Shown here: positions 43,260 to 52,753 of the stretch, in pieces
Numbering within the stretch: the first letter of the stretch is position 1
Layout: each line of letters starts with the position of its first letter
Source of the DNA: Mesorhizobium sp. M2E.F.Ca.ET.219.01.1.1
GTDB taxonomy: Bacteria > Pseudomonadota > Alphaproteobacteria > Rhizobiales > Rhizobiaceae
Reading direction: 5' to 3'
DNA: 64,000 nucleotides
Assembly: GCF_004016445.2 (NCBI RefSeq)
Contig: NZ_SADT02000001.1
Location: forward strand, 787,630-851,629
Notes under the pieces: model-generated
Database searches by the model: none
What the model was told of the DNA's origin: nothing
Seen by the model: the letters and a program-made list of their open reading frames with translations, nothing else
Made by a program: the position numbers and the translations under genes

Positions 43260-44786
43260 TCAGTTCGGCGTTTCGGCGACGGAGCGAAAGAACGCTTCCG
43301 GGTCGTCGACTTCGGTCAGCCGCCGCTTCTCGATCAGCCAGAAGCGGTTGCCGACGGCGCGGATGAAGGAGCGGTCGTGCGAGGCAAGCAGACAGCTTGC
43401 CTGATGCTTCAGCAACTCGTCCTCCAATGCTTCCTGGCCATCGATGTCGAGATGGTTGGTCGGCTCGTCGAGCAGATAGAAATTGGGATGGATGAGCCGG
43501 AGTACCAACATCATCAGTCTCGACCGCTGCCCGCCCGACAAGGCGCCGATCTTTTTCTCCTGCATTTCGACGGCAACGCCGGCGCCGGCGAGCAGCGAAC
43601 GCGCCCGCTGCTCGCCGACCTCGAAGCGGCGCGAGAGCATCGCCAGCGGCGTGTCGCTGGCATTGATGCCCGACAGCGCCTGGTCGCTGTAGCCGAGCAC
43701 GGTCGACGGCGTCACCTTGATGTTCGCGATCGAGCCCGGTTCGGCGATGGCGTTGCGGATCATGGCGATGAAGCGCGTCTTGCCGACGCCGTTGCGGCCG
43801 AGCAGCACGATGCGATCGTCCTGGCAGATATGGCGCTTGCCGGTCTTGAACAGCAGCGCGCCGTCGGGCGTTTCGACCGCCGCGTCCTCCAGCGTGATCA
43901 GCACCTTGGCGTGGGTGCCGCGGTTCGCCAGCCTGATTGCGCCGGCCGAACGCTCGCGATGCGCTTGTATTGCGGCATCCTCGAGCTTCTCGGCCCGTTC
44001 CTTCAACTGCTTGGTTTTCACCGTCAAAAGGTCGCTGCCTGAATTGATGCCGATGTTGTTCAGCTTGGCGGCCTGCTTGCGCAGCTGCTGAGCAATCTTC
44101 ATGTCGCGCTCGAATTTGCGCGCCGTTGCGGCGTCGAGCTCGTCGAGCGCTTGCCTGGCGCGCGAATAGGGCAGAGCGAACACCGGTGAGTCCTCCGGAC
44201 GCAGGAACAGCGTGCGGTTGGTGGTGGCGTCGAGGAAGGCACGGTCGTGGCTGGCGACGATCACAGGCACGTCGCGCGGCAGTGCGTTGAGCCAGTCCTC
44301 CAACTGGCTGATCCTGGCGAGATCGAGATGATTGGTCGGCTCGTCGAGCAGAAGCACGTCCGGGTCGGTCACCCAGACGCGGGCAATCAACGCCAGCCGC
44401 TGCCAGCCGCCGCTCAGCGCGCGCATCGGCCGGCCGCGCATGTCTTCCCGCATGTCGAGCGAATCCAGCACCACGTCGACCCGCCACAGCTCGCTGTCGC
44501 GCTGCTCCGCCGGCAAGGCATCAGCGACGACGTCATGGAAGCTGCGGCCGAGCAGCGCGTCGGGAACGGATTGCTCGACATGGCCGACGCGCAGGCCGCG
44601 CGAGCGAGTGATGTCGCCGGCGGTGGGTTCGAATGCGCCCGCCAGACATTTGAGAAGTGTGGACTTGCCACGGCCATTGGCCGCGACGATGCCGAGCCGG
44701 TCGCTCGCGCCGATGGTGAGATCGAGATTGGAGAAGAGCGGCGCACCCATGGTGACGCCGAGGGATTTGAGGCTGATCAAGGCCAT
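43260..44786 (-). CDS. ABC-F family ATPase
   Basis: A 508-residue protein with two tandem ATPase domains and no membrane region. Domain 1 has Walker A AANGRGKST (residues 35-43, first Gly replaced by Ala), signature LSGGWQRLALIARV and DPDVLLLDEPTNHLDLARIS; domain 2 has GRNGVGKTRF, LSGGQRSRLMMLV and YLLDEPTNHLDIDG. The inter-domain linker contains an ABC-F-like Arg/Lys helix pair. ABC-F proteins act at the ribosomal E-site (EttA-type or antibiotic-protection). The odd Walker A in domain 1 may still be functional. Specific role uncertain. Confidence 0.93.
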   Translation of the reverse strand: MALISLKSLGVTMGAPLFSNLDLTIGASDRLGIVAANGRGKSTLLKCLAGAFEPTAGDITRSRGLRVGHVEQSVPDALLGRSFHDVVADALPAEQRDSELWRVDVVLDSLDMREDMRGRPMRALSGGWQRLALIARVWVTDPDVLLLDEPTNHLDLARISQLEDWLNALPRDVPVIVASHDRAFLDATTNRTLFLRPEDSPVFALPYSRARQALDELDAATARKFERDMKIAQQLRKQAAKLNNIGINSGSDLLTVKTKQLKERAEKLEDAAIQAHRERSAGAIRLANRGTHAKVLITLEDAAVETPDGALLFKTGKRHICQDDRIVLLGRNGVGKTRFIAMIRNAIAEPGSIANIKVTPSTVLGYSDQALSGINASDTPLAMLSRRFEVGEQRARSLLAGAGVAVEMQEKKIGALSGGQRSRLMMLVLRLIHPNFYLLDEPTNHLDIDGQEALEDELLKHQASCLLASHDRSFIRAVGNRFWLIEKRRLTEVDDPEAFFRSVAETPN

Positions 44787-45100
44787 GTCGATTTCTCTGG
44801 TCTTGCCGGAAAGTCCGGCTGATGCACTTTGACGGTGCGCTGGCCGATCAACCGATCAGCTTAACGGCGCCACGAAGGGCAGACCAAAAATCGAAACGGG
44901 AAAACCCGGACCGTCCGGTCAGCCCTGCAAGCAAGCTCGCAGGGCGCAAATCGGGCCACGCTGACGATGGTGATCGATAAACACGCAGCCCTCCTTTCCG
45001 GATGTTCGAGTTGGGAGATTGGGTACACCGGGGGAAGGGCGGATTGCAAGAGGGCGGTGAAGTGCTTCCCTTCTCCCACAAGGGGAGAAGGAAAAAGGCG
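44787..45100. other. Intergenic region between ABC-F and uvrB
   Basis: This 314-bp spacer shows no gene I can support. CCTTCTCCC (45069-45077) and GGGAGAAGG (45083-45091) form a stem-loop just downstream of the uvrB stop, without a T run, so it could be a processing or mRNA-end structure. The plus frame 45002-46207 overlaps the uvrB tail and is a shadow. Confidence 0.45.
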
Positions 45101-48100
45101 CTACTGCCCCGGCCGTCCAGTCTTGCCCGGACGCCGCTTCTGGCGGCGCTCGTCGGCCGGGTCCTCGTAGGAGCCGATGCCCGAACGCTGGCGGACGATC
45201 GGTTTGTCGTCGCGGCCTTCCGGCGTGGGGGAAATAGGCTTCGGCTTCGCCGGCGCTTTTCCCTCGACCGGCTTTTCCGTCCGCCGCACCGTCATCTCGT
45301 CGAGCGAGTTTTTCCTGAACAACGGCTTGGCGCGGTCGCCGGGGATACCGAAATCGGAGCCATGCGCTTCCTGCGCCGTCTGCTTCTTGAACAGCGAGCG
45401 CGACACCGCGCCCGCCGGGGTCGCCATGTCCGTACCGGGGCCCATGTCGTCGATCGAAGGCTTGGCGAAGAGCGGCTTCTTCACCGGCACGGCGCCGTCG
45501 GCGCCCATCTCGTCGAGATGCGGCTTGCGGAACAGGTTGGGCCGGGCCGCCTTGGCCGCCTCTTCGGCAGCGCGGGCTTCGTCGAGCCTGCGGAAACGCT
45601 CCTGCTCCTCGGCTGTGCGATGCCTGGCCACGCCCTTGTTATGCTTGCCCTTTTCGCGGCCCGATGCGGGACTTTGGCTTTCCACCTCGCGCGCCAGCGG
45701 GTCGTCGGAGATGGCAAGCTCCATCTCGCGCAGGCGCTTGATCTCGTCGCGAACGCGCGCGGCCTTCTCGAAATCGAGATTGGCGGCGGCATCGCGCATC
45801 TGCTTGTCCAGCGCCTCGAGATGGGTTTTCAGATTGTTGCCGATCATCGCGCCGGCGTCGTCGGTGAACTGCGAGATGTCGGCGCGGACGTGGTCCTTCT
45901 CGTAGACCGAATCGAGAATGTCGGCGATGCGCGACTTGACCGATTCCGGCGTGATGCCGTTGGCGGCGTTCCACTCCATCTGCTTCTCGCGGCGGCGGTT
46001 GGTTTCCGCCATCGCCCGCTCCATCGAACCGGTGATCTGGTCGGCATAGAGGATGACCTTGCCGTCGACATTGCGGGCGGCGCGCCCGATGGTCTGGATC
46101 AGCGAGGTTTCGGAACGCAGGAAGCCTTCCTTGTCGGCATCGAGAATGGCGACGAAGCCGCATTCGGGGATGTCGAGACCCTCGCGCAGCAGGTTGATGC
46201 CGACTAGCACGTCGAAGGCGCCGAGGCGGAGGTCGCGCAGGATCTCGATGCGTTCCAGCGTGTCTATGTCGGAATGCATGTAGCGGACGCGGATGCCGTT
46301 CTCATGCAGATATTCGGTCAGGTCCTCGGCCATGCGCTTGGTGAGAACGGTAACCAGCGTGCGATAGCCGAGCCTTGTCGTCTCGCGGATCTCGCCGACC
46401 ACGTCGTCGACCTGGCTCTTGGCCGGGCGCACCTCGACCGGCGGATCGATCAGCCCGGTCGGGCGGATGACCTGCTCGGCGAAGACGCCGCCGGACTGCT
46501 CCAGTTCCCAGCCGCCGGGCGTCGCCGAAACCGCGACCGACAGCGGGCGCATGGCGTCCCATTCCTCGAAGCGCAGCGGCCGGTTGTCCATGCAGGAAGG
46601 CAGGCGGAAGCCGTACTCCGCCAGCGTCGCCTTGCGGCGGAAGTCGCCGCGATACATGCCGCCGATCTGCGGCACGGTCACGTGGCTCTCATCGATGAAG
46701 ATCAACGCATTGTCCGGCACATATTCGAACAAAGTCGGCGGCGGCTCGCCCGGGGCGCGGCCGGTGAGATAGCGCGAATAGTTCTCGATGCCGGCGCAGG
46801 AGCCGGTCGCCTCCAGCATCTCCAGGTCGAAGCGCGTGCGCTGCTCCAGCCGCTGCGCCTCCAGCAAGCGTCCAGCCTTTTCAAGCTCTTGCAGGCGATG
46901 CTTGAGTTCTTCCTTGATCGACTTGATGGCTTGATTCAAGGTCGGGCGCGGAGTCACATAGTGCGAATTGGCGTAGATCTTGACGCTTTTCAGCTCGCCG
47001 GTCTTCTGGCCGGTCAGCGGATCGAATTCGGTGATGGACTCGATCTCGTCACCGAACATCGAGATGCGCCAGGCGCGGTCCTCGAGGTGGGCTGGAAAGA
47101 TCTCGATCGTGTCGCCGCGCACGCGGAACGAGCCGCGCACGAAGTTGATGTCCTGCCGTTTGTACTGCTGGGCGACGAGGTCGGCGAGAAGCGAGCGCTG
47201 GTCGAGCCGGTCGCCGACCTGCATCTGGAAAGTCATCGCCGTATAGGTCTCGACCGAGCCGATACCATAAATGCAGGAGACGGAAGCGACGATGATGACG
47301 TCGTCGCGTTCGAGCAGCGAGCGCGTCGCCGAGTGGCGCATGCGGTCGATCTGCTCGTTGATCGAGGATTCTTTCTCGATATAGGTGTCGGTGCGCGGGA
47401 CGTAGGCCTCCGGCTGGTAATAGTCGTAGTAGGAGACGAAATACTCGACCGCGTTCTCGGGGAAGAATTTCTTGAACTCGGCGTAGAGTTGCGCGGCCAG
47501 CGTCTTGTTGGGCGCCAGGATCAGGGCAGGGCGCTGCGTCTCCTCGATCACCTTGGCCATGGTGAAGGTCTTGCCGGAGCCGGTGACGCCGAGAAGCACC
47601 TGGGTGCGATCGTTCCGCTCGACGCCTTCGACGAGGTCTTTGATGGCGGTCGGCTGATCGCCGGCGGGCTCGAAGTCCGACACCATCTTGATGGCGATGC
47701 CGCCTTCCGACTTTTCCGGCCGGGCCGGACGGTGCGGCGTCCAGAGCTGGCCGTCCTTGTGCAGCGGATTGCCGGATTCGATCAGCGCCGACAGGGCAGC
47801 GACAGTCGCGGTGACACCGCTCGACGAAACCGTCTCGGCATCCTCCAGGCTGATGTCGAGGCCGGCGACCGGGTTGAGGCCGGCGGCGGCGCGTTCCTTG
47901 GCCGAAGCCGCGCCGCCCATCGAGGTGCCGCGCGCCGTACGCCCCGGCGCCGACGAGCGCTCGGGGATCTTCTTCGGTGCTTTCGCCTTCGGCTGCTTTT
48001 CCGCCTCGCGCTCGATCTGCCCGGCCCAATCGGAGATCGAGCCGGTCAGGGGCGCGCCGGAAAACTCGGCCTGCGGCGCCTCGGCGAAGCCGCCGGGGTT

Positions 48101-48196
48101 CAACGGCTCGGCGGCGTCGAGGAAGTCGGTCAGCGGGCTGCGCCGCTTCGGCGCGCCGTCTTGCGAAGGCGTCTTCTTGTCAGGATGTCTGGCCAT
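45101..48196 (-). CDS. uvrB: Excinuclease ABC subunit B with long terminal extensions
   Basis: A 1031-residue UvrB. The core begins near residue 172 ([17 protein letters not shown]) with Walker A GVTGSGKT at 203-210, beta-hairpin region [20 protein letters not shown], helicase motif DESHVTVPQ, and a UVR motif [19 protein letters not shown] before residue 828. Normal UvrB is ~670 residues; here ~170 N-terminal and ~204 C-terminal residues are added, both low-complexity. The tail (888-969) has four copies of L-F-x-K followed by a variable D-E/D-M end. The core repairs DNA with UvrA and UvrC. The tail role is unknown. Confidence 0.95.
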   Translation of the reverse strand: MARHPDKKTPSQDGAPKRRSPLTDFLDAAEPLNPGGFAEAPQAEFSGAPLTGSISDWAGQIEREAEKQPKAKAPKKIPERSSAPGRTARGTSMGGAASAKERAAAGLNPVAGLDISLEDAETVSSSGVTATVAALSALIESGNPLHKDGQLWTPHRPARPEKSEGGIAIKMVSDFEPAGDQPTAIKDLVEGVERNDRTQVLLGVTGSGKTFTMAKVIEETQRPALILAPNKTLAAQLYAEFKKFFPENAVEYFVSYYDYYQPEAYVPRTDTYIEKESSINEQIDRMRHSATRSLLERDDVIIVASVSCIYGIGSVETYTAMTFQMQVGDRLDQRSLLADLVAQQYKRQDINFVRGSFRVRGDTIEIFPAHLEDRAWRISMFGDEIESITEFDPLTGQKTGELKSVKIYANSHYVTPRPTLNQAIKSIKEELKHRLQELEKAGRLLEAQRLEQRTRFDLEMLEATGSCAGIENYSRYLTGRAPGEPPPTLFEYVPDNALIFIDESHVTVPQIGGMYRGDFRRKATLAEYGFRLPSCMDNRPLRFEEWDAMRPLSVAVSATPGGWELEQSGGVFAEQVIRPTGLIDPPVEVRPAKSQVDDVVGEIRETTRLGYRTLVTVLTKRMAEDLTEYLHENGIRVRYMHSDIDTLERIEILRDLRLGAFDVLVGINLLREGLDIPECGFVAILDADKEGFLRSETSLIQTIGRAARNVDGKVILYADQITGSMERAMAETNRRREKQMEWNAANGITPESVKSRIADILDSVYEKDHVRADISQFTDDAGAMIGNNLKTHLEALDKQMRDAAANLDFEKAARVRDEIKRLREMELAISDDPLAREVESQSPASGREKGKHNKGVARHRTAEEQERFRRLDEARAAEEAAKAARPNLFRKPHLDEMGADGAVPVKKPLFAKPSIDDMGPGTDMATPAGAVSRSLFKKQTAQEAHGSDFGIPGDRAKPLFRKNSLDEMTVRRTEKPVEGKAPAKPKPISPTPEGRDDKPIVRQRSGIGSYEDPADERRQKRRPGKTGRPGQ

Positions 48197-48330
48197 GGGC
48201 CGAATATGGGTGGACTCGGCCGAAATGGAAAGGGCCGAGTGAAACGGCGCTGCCCAAGCGCGGACGCTGCTGACAGAAGGCTGTCAGGAGAGACGTCATG
48301 ATCCGATGGGCGAGGCTAACGCCGACCCGA

Positions 48331-48480
48331 TTCCTCGACCCGCCTCTGGCGGGAGAGGTGTCCGCGAAGCGGACGGAGAGGGGGCTTCGTAAGGCGAAAG
48401 CCCTTTTCATTTCGAGGCGCTTTCGCCGCCCAACCCGGCGCCCCCTCTCCGTCTCGGCTTCGTCGAGCCAGCTCTCCCCC
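48331..48480. repeat. Family C-like GC-rich intergenic inverted repeats
   Basis: GACGGAGAGGGGGC (48372-48385) pairs perfectly with GCCCCCTCTCCGTC (48440-48453). A second small inverted repeat lies to its left, around CCTCGACCCGCCTCTGGCGGG at 48333-48353. The region sits between uvrB and an unknown secreted-protein gene, both reading away from or across it, and matches the common type of dispersed intergenic element in rhizobia in layout. Confidence 0.65.
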
Positions 48481-48508
48481 ACGTCCGTGGAGGCGAGGAA
48501 CCCAAGAC

Positions 48509-49756
48509 TCAATTGAACCACAGCGCGAATGTCAAAAACCCAGCGCCGCCAAACTCGCGCCGGATCTGGCCGAAATCGTCGCTGGTGAGGATCCTGCCGC
48601 TTTCCAGATAGGGCGCGATGCCGGGGCCGGTGATCGACAGAACGAGGTCGAAGGGTTTGGGCTCGTCGAAGAAACGCTTCATGTTGATGCCCTTGCCAGC
48701 GATGCGGAAATGCGGCAGCAGCACGCGGCCTTCGAGAAGGTCCTCGGCCATGGTCAGCGTGGCGAGCCAGGCCGTCACCTGCTCCTGGCCGACCGCGAGG
48801 CCGGTCAGAGGATTGGCGCCTTTCTGCTGCGGCCCCGGCAGCCATTCGCGGTCATTGTCGGTCTCGGCCAGGATCGCCTTCCAGTCCTCGCGCGACAGCC
48901 GGATCATCTCCAGCAGGTGGCGTCGCGCGGCCTGCCGGCGCTCCGGCTCGACCACCGGCCAGTTGACGAGATGCACCAGCGAGACGAAGTCGGCGAAGCG
49001 CCATTCCGAGGCGAAGACGCTGCCGCCCATGCCGCCATCCGGCGGCACCAGTGCATCCTGCAAAGGCAGCTTGGCGCGCGGGAACAGCATGTGGAAGGAG
49101 CCGTCGAACATGGCCCTGAAATCATGCGCCAGCCAGAAATCGGCCTGCGCCATCAGGAACTCGGCATAGCCTTGCAGCCAGAAACCATCGGCGCGATCGA
49201 AGCGGAAGGTGAGTGCAGGCGCGGCGTTGCCGGTGTCGATGCTGCCGTGGGCGAGCGAGGCCATGACGGCGGCGATGCTTTCGTCGGGCGCTATATTGCC
49301 ATCCTCGTTGAGATCGATGCCGACGCGGGTGAGGTCGACCACCATGCCGATATCGGCATCGTTTGGCACGGAACCCAGCGTTGCGGCGGATTTTTCCAGC
49401 CGGTCGCGGAAGGCGACCAGGATGGCGCGGAATTCCTCATAGGTCAGCGGCTGCGGGTTCGGGTTGTCCGGCACGGGCAGCTGCATCAGCGGCAGCATGA
49501 AGGATTTCGGGCTCTCGAAGCCGTGGCGATGCAAACCGCCGGCGAGGAGCTCCAGCGCGGTGAAGAATTCGCCCGCGCCCGCAGCATAGGCCGATGCCGG
49601 GTCCTTGGCCGCCGCCTCCAGCGTCGACAGCGCCGTGTTCCGCTCGGCCACGCTCTTCGCCTCGAACAGGGACTTGGCTGCGTCCGGCATCTCCGCCCAG
49701 GCGAAGGACGCCGGCAGAAATGCAAACAAGGCTGCTGCAAGGATCGCTCTACGCAT
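48509..49756 (-). CDS. Secreted protein of unknown function with an EF-hand-like loop
   Basis: ATG 49756 follows GGAGG by 9 bases; the first ATG at 49762 is an alternative. The 415-residue protein has a signal peptide (MRRAILAAALFAFLPASFAW, cut near AWA-E). It has a perfect EF-hand loop pattern, DLNEDGNIAPDE, near residue 144 (D-x-N-x-D-G-x-x-x-x-D-E), otherwise rare here, suggesting calcium binding. Trp-rich helical segments occur at WRFADFVSLVHLVNWPVVEP and later. No recognised catalytic domain. The long upstream in-frame extension to 50287 is low-complexity and not believed. Confidence 0.78.
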   Translation of the reverse strand: MRRAILAAALFAFLPASFAWAEMPDAAKSLFEAKSVAERNTALSTLEAAAKDPASAYAAGAGEFFTALELLAGGLHRHGFESPKSFMLPLMQLPVPDNPNPQPLTYEEFRAILVAFRDRLEKSAATLGSVPNDADIGMVVDLTRVGIDLNEDGNIAPDESIAAVMASLAHGSIDTGNAAPALTFRFDRADGFWLQGYAEFLMAQADFWLAHDFRAMFDGSFHMLFPRAKLPLQDALVPPDGGMGGSVFASEWRFADFVSLVHLVNWPVVEPERRQAARRHLLEMIRLSREDWKAILAETDNDREWLPGPQQKGANPLTGLAVGQEQVTAWLATLTMAEDLLEGRVLLPHFRIAGKGINMKRFFDEPKPFDLVLSITGPGIAPYLESGRILTSDDFGQIRREFGGAGFLTFALWFN

Positions 49757-49911
49757 CGTCATCGCCCTCCACTGCGTCATGTTGTGAGCATACACGCATT
49801 TGGCCCAAGGCGTCCTCCGGTCCGTGCCGACCGGCGGGCGCGCTTTCGCAATGGCGTCCGGCTTCAACCAGCCGGACAGACAGTCTACAGAGGATAAAAC
49901 TGGACCTGCCC

Positions 49912-50955
49912 GTGTCGAACTATCCACTTTCCTACAAGCTGTCATGGCTGCCGCGCCTGCTGAGACCCTCGCTTGGCGGCGACGGAAGCGGTTTCGCGGT
50001 GCCGGCGGCGAGCTTGATCGATCCGCCGCCGATGCGGACGGTGCGGCTGGCGTTCGTCGGCGACATCTCGGCGGTCGCCAATCGCGATGCCCCGGAATGC
50101 GATCCGGCGATCGCCGCGCTGCTTTCATCCGCCGACCTCGTGGTCGGCAATTGCGAAAGCCCGATCGTCGAGCGCCCACGCGCGGCGATGGGTACATGGC
50201 TCGGCACGCATCATGCGATGAGCGAGAATTTCCTGGCCAGTGCGCTCGCAGTCGCGGGCATCGCGCGCGACAGGCTCGTGCTGTCATTGGCCAACAACCA
50301 TGTGCTCGACCAGGGGATTGCCGGTTTCGAGGAAACGGTCGCGGCGCTCGATCGGCTCGGGATCCGCACCATCGGCACGGTTGCCGGCGGACCTGTCCAG
50401 CGTCATGCCGTCGGATCGCTGACCATCGGCTTTGCTGCCTTCACGCTCTGGCGTAACACCGGCGCCGCGCCATTTGAGGAACGTATCTCCGTGCGTGCCG
50501 CCAAATGGTCGCGCGAGGGTGCTTCCGACATCGACCTGCTTTGCGCGGTGCCGCATTGGGATTGGGAGTTCCGGCATTTTCCGAGGCCGGCGACGCGGGC
50601 GTTGGCGAAGCGGCTGGCGGACTATGGCGCTGGGCTGATCGTCGGGCATCACGCCCATGTCGTGCAACCGGTCGAGCGTATCGGCGGCAGCGTGATCGCC
50701 TATGGCCTTGGCGATTTCCTCGGCACTGCCTTGGCCAGGCTGCCATGGCCGGCACGCATCGGCTCGATATTCGTGGTCGATGTCAGCGCCGATCCGGCCA
50801 CGCGCGGCGCCATCGCCGCCTACAAGATGCATTTCTTCGTGCGGCTGCGGGCAGGCAACCATGAGCGACTGGTGCCGATCGAGGCTCTGGATGGCGCGCT
50901 CAAGCGGCAGGTGGCCGCCCGGCTGGAGGCGGTTTTTTCCACGGCGGAGGCATAG
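49912..50955 (+). CDS. CapA-family (poly-gamma-glutamate-type) metallophosphatase-like protein
   Basis: I take GTG 49912 (VSNYPLSYKLSWLPRLLRPS); an ATG further in at residue ~41 (MRTVRLAFVGDISAVANRDA) is possible. The core carries the CapA motifs: RLAFVGDIS, DLVVGNCESPIVE, SLANNHVLDQGIAGF and IVGHHAHVVQPVERI plus YGLGDFLG. These are the metal-binding residues of the CapA/PgsA calcineurin-like fold. CapA proteins act in capsule or polyglutamate export, yet many non-capsular bacteria have them. No cap operon neighbours. Confidence 0.85.
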   Translation: MSNYPLSYKLSWLPRLLRPSLGGDGSGFAVPAASLIDPPPMRTVRLAFVGDISAVANRDAPECDPAIAALLSSADLVVGNCESPIVERPRAAMGTWLGTHHAMSENFLASALAVAGIARDRLVLSLANNHVLDQGIAGFEETVAALDRLGIRTIGTVAGGPVQRHAVGSLTIGFAAFTLWRNTGAAPFEERISVRAAKWSREGASDIDLLCAVPHWDWEFRHFPRPATRALAKRLADYGAGLIVGHHAHVVQPVERIGGSVIAYGLGDFLGTALARLPWPARIGSIFVVDVSADPATRGAIAAYKMHFFVRLRAGNHERLVPIEALDGALKRQVAARLEAVFSTAEA

Positions 50956-50993
50956 CCGCGGGCACAGGCGACTTTCGCGCAAAAGCCGCTATC

Positions 50994-51998
50994 ATGAGCC
51001 GATCTCAGCGGCGGCCGGGGGTGGCCATGGAAGCAGCGGATTTCATGCCGAGCGAGGCGGTGATCGCGGGCATCAGGCGCGGCATCGAGGAGTATGAGGC
51101 GAAACGGGCGTCGGTTCAGAGACAGGTTCGCTGGCGGGTGCCGGTGTTCGTCGGCCTGGTCGTCGTCTTTGTCGCGCTGATAGCCTGGCTGTTCAACGCC
51201 GCCGCCGATCCGCACGAACAGTGGCTCTCGACGCCGCATGTCTTTCTCTATCTCGGCGGCGTGATCGTTGCGGTGGTGCTCTATTTCCAGGCGCTGCGGC
51301 CGGCGACCCGGCTGCAGCAGTCGTTCCGCGACACGCTGCTGCCGATGATCTTCGGCTTCGTGCGCGATGTCCGCTACCAGCATGGCGCGCGGCCGAACTC
51401 CTTCGACAGGATGCCGCGGGAAACGGTAGGCGCCTTCAACCGGCAGAGCTTCGACGACGTCATTTCCGGACGCTATGAGGATTTTCCCTTCGAGCTCTAC
51501 GAGGCCAAGCTCTGGGAAGGCTCCGGCAAGAGCGAGACGACCGCTTTCAAGGGCGTCATCGTCGCCTTCGAGACCATCGAGCCGTTCCCGGGCACGCTGG
51601 TCGCGGCGCGCAAGGCCGGTAAGGTGGCGCATTTCTTCCGCGGCATGTTCGCTTCGAAGATGCAGGAACTGTCATCCGGCGTCGAAGACCTCGATGGCAC
51701 CTACGAATTCCGCACCGACAATGTCGAGGCGGCGCGGCCGCTGGTCACCGGCCGGATGGCGCAGGCGCTGACCTGGCTGCGCGAGACATGGCCCCACGAC
51801 CAGGCCAGGGTGGCGCTCAGCGGCAGCGACGGTTTTCTGCTGATGCCGCGCTCGAAGAACTTCTTCGAGCTGCCGCATATTTCGGAACCGATCGACTACA
51901 ACAGGCACGTTGCGCCGATGATCACTGATCTCGGCGCCATGCTGGCGACGGCAGCGCTGGTGCGCAAGATAGGCGCAAGAGACGAAGCGCTGGATTAA
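50994..51998 (+). CDS. DUF3137-like membrane protein
   Basis: A 334-residue protein with two close transmembrane helices (RVPVFVGLVVVFVALIAWLF and VFLYLGGVIVAVVLYF, residues ~48-100) and a large cytoplasmic-looking domain with FGFVRDVRYQHGARPNSF, FDDVISGRYEDFPFELYEAK and the late KNFFELPHISEPIDY. This resembles DUF3137. ATG 50994 (MSRSQRRPGVAMEAADFMPS) is used; ATG 51027 is an alternative. No known function. It is 38 bp after the CapA-like gene and probably cotranscribed with it. Confidence 0.82.
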   Translation: MSRSQRRPGVAMEAADFMPSEAVIAGIRRGIEEYEAKRASVQRQVRWRVPVFVGLVVVFVALIAWLFNAAADPHEQWLSTPHVFLYLGGVIVAVVLYFQALRPATRLQQSFRDTLLPMIFGFVRDVRYQHGARPNSFDRMPRETVGAFNRQSFDDVISGRYEDFPFELYEAKLWEGSGKSETTAFKGVIVAFETIEPFPGTLVAARKAGKVAHFFRGMFASKMQELSSGVEDLDGTYEFRTDNVEAARPLVTGRMAQALTWLRETWPHDQARVALSGSDGFLLMPRSKNFFELPHISEPIDYNRHVAPMITDLGAMLATAALVRKIGARDEALD

Positions 51999-52000
51999 GC

Positions 52001-52495
52001 TCAGCAGTCGAAGCCGAACCTGGTGCGCATGTCGTCGGCTTCCTCCTTCGACATCCTTTTGAACATCACGCAGGCGGTGAAGCTGCCGACCTGATGGCCG
52101 TTCCTGGTGTAGCCCCAGTCGGAAATGTCATCCCTGGTGAATTCGATGTTCTGGCCGAGCACGACGTTATGCACCTCGGCGGGCTGGTTCGACAGGATTC
52201 CGACGAATCCGGCTTCGGTGCGGCGGAAGGGCACGACCCAGAAATGCTCGGTGATATTGCCGTCCTTTACCTTCACCTTCAGCTTGAAGCGCGATGTGCC
52301 GGCTGGAGGGCTGTCGGCGAGCGCGAGGAACTCGTCGAGGCTGGCAAGCGCCTGCTTTGTCGCGGCTGCCATTTCCGGATCGCCGGGAGCGAATATGGTC
52401 ACGTGGTCATCGTTCGGATCGGTAGCTTGAGCGCCGGCCGTCGCCGACCCCAACACAGAGACAAGACACAGTGCGGCGCGAACAGCCAAGGTCAT
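52001..52495 (-). CDS. DUF2314-like secreted protein
   Basis: ATG 52495 (MTLAVRAALCLVSVLGSATA) opens a signal peptide; the 164-residue product has the DUF2314-like parts TSRFKLKVKVKDGNITEHFW, VVPFRRTEAGFVGILSNQPA and FTRDDISDWGYTRNGHQVGS. These are thought to be immunity- or stress-related small proteins. It is convergent with the DUF3137-like gene, the stops being 3 bp apart. The longer start to 52591 is not preferred. Confidence 0.8.
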   Translation of the reverse strand: MTLAVRAALCLVSVLGSATAGAQATDPNDDHVTIFAPGDPEMAAATKQALASLDEFLALADSPPAGTSRFKLKVKVKDGNITEHFWVVPFRRTEAGFVGILSNQPAEVHNVVLGQNIEFTRDDISDWGYTRNGHQVGSFTACVMFKRMSKEEADDMRTRFGFDC

Positions 52496-52694
52496 CGAAG
52501 GGCCCCCAACTTCAGAAAGGCCTCTATCTTTCCGCATCGCGGGGACGTGATCAACCGGGTGGTTTGCAAAGTGGCCCACGTCAACCGTCATCGAAATGAT
52601 AAGCGCTACATCGGAACCAGGGTCTGCTATTCATCACGCGCATCGGCGACCAGGACAATGCAGTTCTGGGAGACTCTCAAGATCAAGCTGTAAG

Positions 52695-52740
52695 GCGTTT
52701 CGATATTCAGGTGAGGCCGGCCTCACCCGAATCTCAACGC
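52695..52740. repeat. Family A palindrome with deleted centre (copy 4)
   Basis: The outer ends of copies 1 and 2 (CGATATTCAGGTGAGGCC on the left and GGCCTCACCCGAATCTCAACGC on the right) are joined directly, giving a compact 46-bp palindrome whose core GTGAGGCCGGCCTCAC is perfect. The entire middle of the family A element is missing, so it is a deletion derivative rather than an independent repeat. Confidence 0.75.
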
Positions 52741-52753
52741 GCTTTGGATGGGC

